Source: Pedobacter sp. JY14-1
GTDB lineage: Bacteria > Bacteroidota > Bacteroidia > Sphingobacteriales > Sphingobacteriaceae
NCBI RefSeq assembly: GCF_029269825.1
Contig: NZ_JARJHU010000005.1
Location: forward strand, 62,001-126,000
Direction of reading: 5' to 3'
DNA length: 64,000 nt
Part shown: piece after piece, positions 62,008 through 64,000 of the stretch
How the letters are laid out: each line of letters begins with the position of its first letter
Numbering within the stretch: position 1 is the first letter of the stretch
Made by a program: the position numbers and the translations under genes
Notes under the pieces: generated by a model
What the model saw: only the letters and a program-made list of their open reading frames with translations
Databases searched by the model: none
What the model was told of the DNA's origin: nothing

Positions 62008-62017
62008 TTCCGGCCTT
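61995..62017. terminator. bidirectional terminator with the stop codon as loop
   Basis: AAGGCCGGAA (61995-62004), TAG, then TTCCGGCCTT (62008-62017): a perfect 10-bp stem whose 3-base loop is the stop codon of the small gene at 61711. The converging BamA-like gene stops three bases later. No T-run on plus except TT; it resembles the 7685 structure. Confidence 0.75.
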
Positions 62018-62019
62018 GA

Positions 62020-64000
62020 TCAAAAGATAAAACCTACAGAAATATAAGGAAGTGTCGCTTCCCGCGAAAAACCTACGGCCGCCTGGATCAGCAGCACCTC
62101 TCCGGGAACCACATAGAGTCCCCCACCATAGCCATGATGCCAGCGGGATGATGTCTCTCCGCGTTCCCACACCCTTCCAATATCATTGAATGCGATCATT
62201 CCCACAGTTCCGGGCACCAGGTATGAAGCAAAGTTGAACAGTTTAAGCCTCATGTCAATATTGTGATAGGCCATAGTTGTGCCGGTAAACCTGCGGCTGT
62301 TAAAGCCTCTCAGGCTGTTTACCCCTCCAATCTGCATGCGCTGGAAAAACGCAGGATTACCCACTACGGTACCTCCGCCCAGCCTGTTCGCAAACACAAC
62401 ACCTGAATTGGCGGGCTTCAGGTAAAACCGGAACTCGGTAGTTACCGCGCCATATTTATCTGCCGTTTTGTCGAGCCGGTGCTGCCCGATAAGACTGGTC
62501 TTCCAGTAAATTCCGTTTGAAGGAATGGCCACATTGTCTCTGGAGTCGTAAATCATATCTGCGGTAAAGCCTCCATAGTATTTGTCTTCAAAGATTCCCT
62601 GTTCGGGATGGAGCGCGTTGTAGTCATTAAAAAAACGTTCTTCGTTAGCGGATGACCTACTGGTATACCATGAAGCCAGTATACCCGCCTGAACTTTCAG
62701 ATTTCTGCCCAGATCCCGGCTTAGTTTTATTTCTGCGTTCAGATAATCGTAGTGGTTGCGGTAATATTTAATGCCATCTTCCCTGTCTTGAGTGCTTTCT
62801 TCCTGATCCACATCCAGAAACTTAGTATCATTGCCGATACCAAAAAAATTGCTCTGGTTATTTGGCCCCAGCAAGTGGCCATGGATGATCAGATCGTTTT
62901 TTCCGACCGCATGTTTGAACTCACTCTTATAATCCAGGATGAACGATTGTCTTCCTGTAGTATAATTGGTCCAGAATTCATGTCTGGCACCAAATGGCCG
63001 CTTCCTGAAGCCCTGCGTTTCAACAATATAACCTAGTCCGATCTGGAACCCCTGGTCAATATTATAGTTCAGGCTGAATAAAGGTCCCGATCTGTCATAC
63101 AGGAAGCTGTTTTTATCGAACTGGTTCACAAGCGTATCGTTTTCAAGACGGAATCTCGCCAGAGACCGGGATGGCAGTCTGTTATTTTCTTCCCGGAGGT
63201 CGTAAATGAATGGTTTATTGCGAACATCGCCGCCAACCTCGAAGTTATCCGCACCACTCCCGCCGATCAGGCGCACCCGGATCGGTGAATTTTCCTTTCC
63301 GGTTACCGAAAAGACATCTTCCCCGCCCATTCCATAAAGCCTGACTTCACGGGTAATATTGGGTTGAAACGTTCGCTCATAGACTTTTCGTCCTTGTTTA
63401 CCTTCTTTATTGATGTTATGCACGGTGACTTTTACCGTACCGCTTTCCTGGTTACTAATCTCAACATATTCTTTCTTATCTGAGGCGGGAACATCTACAT
63501 GGATAGATAAAAACCGGTAATAATGCAGGGCCAGTGAATCCAGCTTGTCCCTTCGGGAGTTCATGAACCGGATCAGTTCCTCGCCTCCGAGCCTGAAGAT
63601 CGTATCGGGCATTTTTCTGAATGCACTATCGATTACCGCTCTGGTCAGCCTGGATTTCACGAAACTGACCTGCTCCTTCCAGTCCTGTTCATCCAGTTCA
63701 TTCAGGAAATAGCGGTCAAAGTAACGTTCATTAAAGTTCCAGTGATCTACGTCCCGGATGGTCCCGCTATAAGGCTGCAGATGTGATTTGAGCCACTGGT
63801 GATTGAGTATCCAGGGGAATACACCCGAGGTCCGGTAAAATACTTTATCGCGGTCGCGGGGAATCGGCAGATAAGAAGTCTCGCCCTTTTCCTTGACCGG
63901 TAACCATCGCCAGTTATCTTCATGACGGTCCCAGTCGCCCAACAGGAAATCCAGCAGCCTCGCCCTTAAAGTCAGCTTCTGATTGGCCCTGGTATCGTTG
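62020..64000 (-). CDS. BamA/TamA-like outer-membrane fusion (5' end missing)
   Basis: The frame is open from 62020 to the right edge, so only the C-terminal 660 residues are visible. At the edge is a segment with LLDFLLGDWDRHEDNWRW, a DRHxxN motif like that of kinase-like folds in Bacteroidota BamA fusions. A beta-rich middle with VTVHNINKEGKQGRKVYERTF and RVRLIGGSGADNFEVGG leads to a C-terminal 16-strand Bac_surface_Ag barrel with NSLRGFNSRRF and the final aromatic SVGFIF. In homologues the N-terminus is often a metallophosphoesterase. Its role is assembly or transport at the outer membrane. Confidence 0.78.
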   Translation of the reverse strand, partial: NDTRANQKLTLRARLLDFLLGDWDRHEDNWRWLPVKEKGETSYLPIPRDRDKVFYRTSGVFPWILNHQWLKSHLQPYSGTIRDVDHWNFNERYFDRYFLNELDEQDWKEQVSFVKSRLTRAVIDSAFRKMPDTIFRLGGEELIRFMNSRRDKLDSLALHYYRFLSIHVDVPASDKKEYVEISNQESGTVKVTVHNINKEGKQGRKVYERTFQPNITREVRLYGMGGEDVFSVTGKENSPIRVRLIGGSGADNFEVGGDVRNKPFIYDLREENNRLPSRSLARFRLENDTLVNQFDKNSFLYDRSGPLFSLNYNIDQGFQIGLGYIVETQGFRKRPFGARHEFWTNYTTGRQSFILDYKSEFKHAVGKNDLIIHGHLLGPNNQSNFFGIGNDTKFLDVDQEESTQDREDGIKYYRNHYDYLNAEIKLSRDLGRNLKVQAGILASWYTSRSSANEERFFNDYNALHPEQGIFEDKYYGGFTADMIYDSRDNVAIPSNGIYWKTSLIGQHRLDKTADKYGAVTTEFRFYLKPANSGVVFANRLGGGTVVGNPAFFQRMQIGGVNSLRGFNSRRFTGTTMAYHNIDMRLKLFNFASYLVPGTVGMIAFNDIGRVWERGETSSRWHHGYGGGLYVVPGEVLLIQAAVGFSREATLPYISVGFIF

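Overview
The window reads as chromosome of a Bacteroidota bacterium, most likely a Sphingobacteriales/Sphingobacteriaceae member (Pedobacter-like). The grounds are: promoter-like TAnnTTTG boxes with upstream TTTG, no obvious Shine-Dalgarno preference, many lipoproteins and outer-membrane barrels of Bacteroidota type (DUF5686, CRTAC1/FG-GAP, BamA-like fusion), a DUF6266 protein, and monofunctional Bacteroidota-type PgcA and LysC. It is gene dense with short gaps. I saw no transposase, integrase, prophage, CRISPR array, tRNA or rRNA. The placement is inference from protein families, not from a database search.

Layout. 1-3 kb: a truncated FAD-linked oxidase, folB, a glutaryl-CoA-dehydrogenase-like enzyme and a START-like protein. 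3-11 kb: amino acid genes (lysA, lysC; proB-proA with a translationally coupled LacI regulator) around a phosphohexomutase. 11-19 kb: AsmA-like protein and OsmC, malate:quinone oxidoreductase, a succinate-semialdehyde-type dehydrogenase, and an M1 peptidase. 19.8-29.6 kb: envelope and secreted proteins (outer membrane protein, CRTAC1 lipoprotein, Tat-exported Gfo/Idh oxidoreductase, SMP-30 lactonase, DUF5686). 29.7-38.3 kb: one seven-gene minus-strand operon encoding an HlyD/TolC/ABC-type tripartite export system followed by its own NtrC-type regulator and histidine kinase, with a sigma-54-like promoter in front. 38.4-47.4 kb: Nei-like glycosylase, CvfB-like S1 protein, TruC-like pseudouridine synthase, EamA exporter, second M1 peptidase, and a porin-PhoH group. 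47.4-48.0 kb: a 650-base gap that looks like a structured small RNA gene plus a 33-residue membrane ORF. 48-54.4 kb: rpiB, a PVC-type cytochrome/HEAT lipoprotein, a thioredoxin-like protein, two MFS carriers and a YtxH protein. 54.6-55.3 kb: DUF6266. 55.3-61.6 kb: a TPP riboswitch heading thiS-thiC-thiE/tenI-thiD-thiE-thiG-thiH, nearly the full thiamin route except thiF. 61.7-64 kb: a small unknown gene and the C-terminal part of a BamA-like outer-membrane fusion that runs off the edge.

Regulation is unusually readable. There are several perfect inverted repeats upstream of genes (24392, 50884, 52624), convergent terminators that contain the stop codons of the flanking genes (7685, 61995), and a promoter-riboswitch pair at 55300-55408. 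The best candidates for something undescribed are the putative structured RNA at 47425-47718 (minus strand) and the sigma-54-type control of the export operon at 38277.
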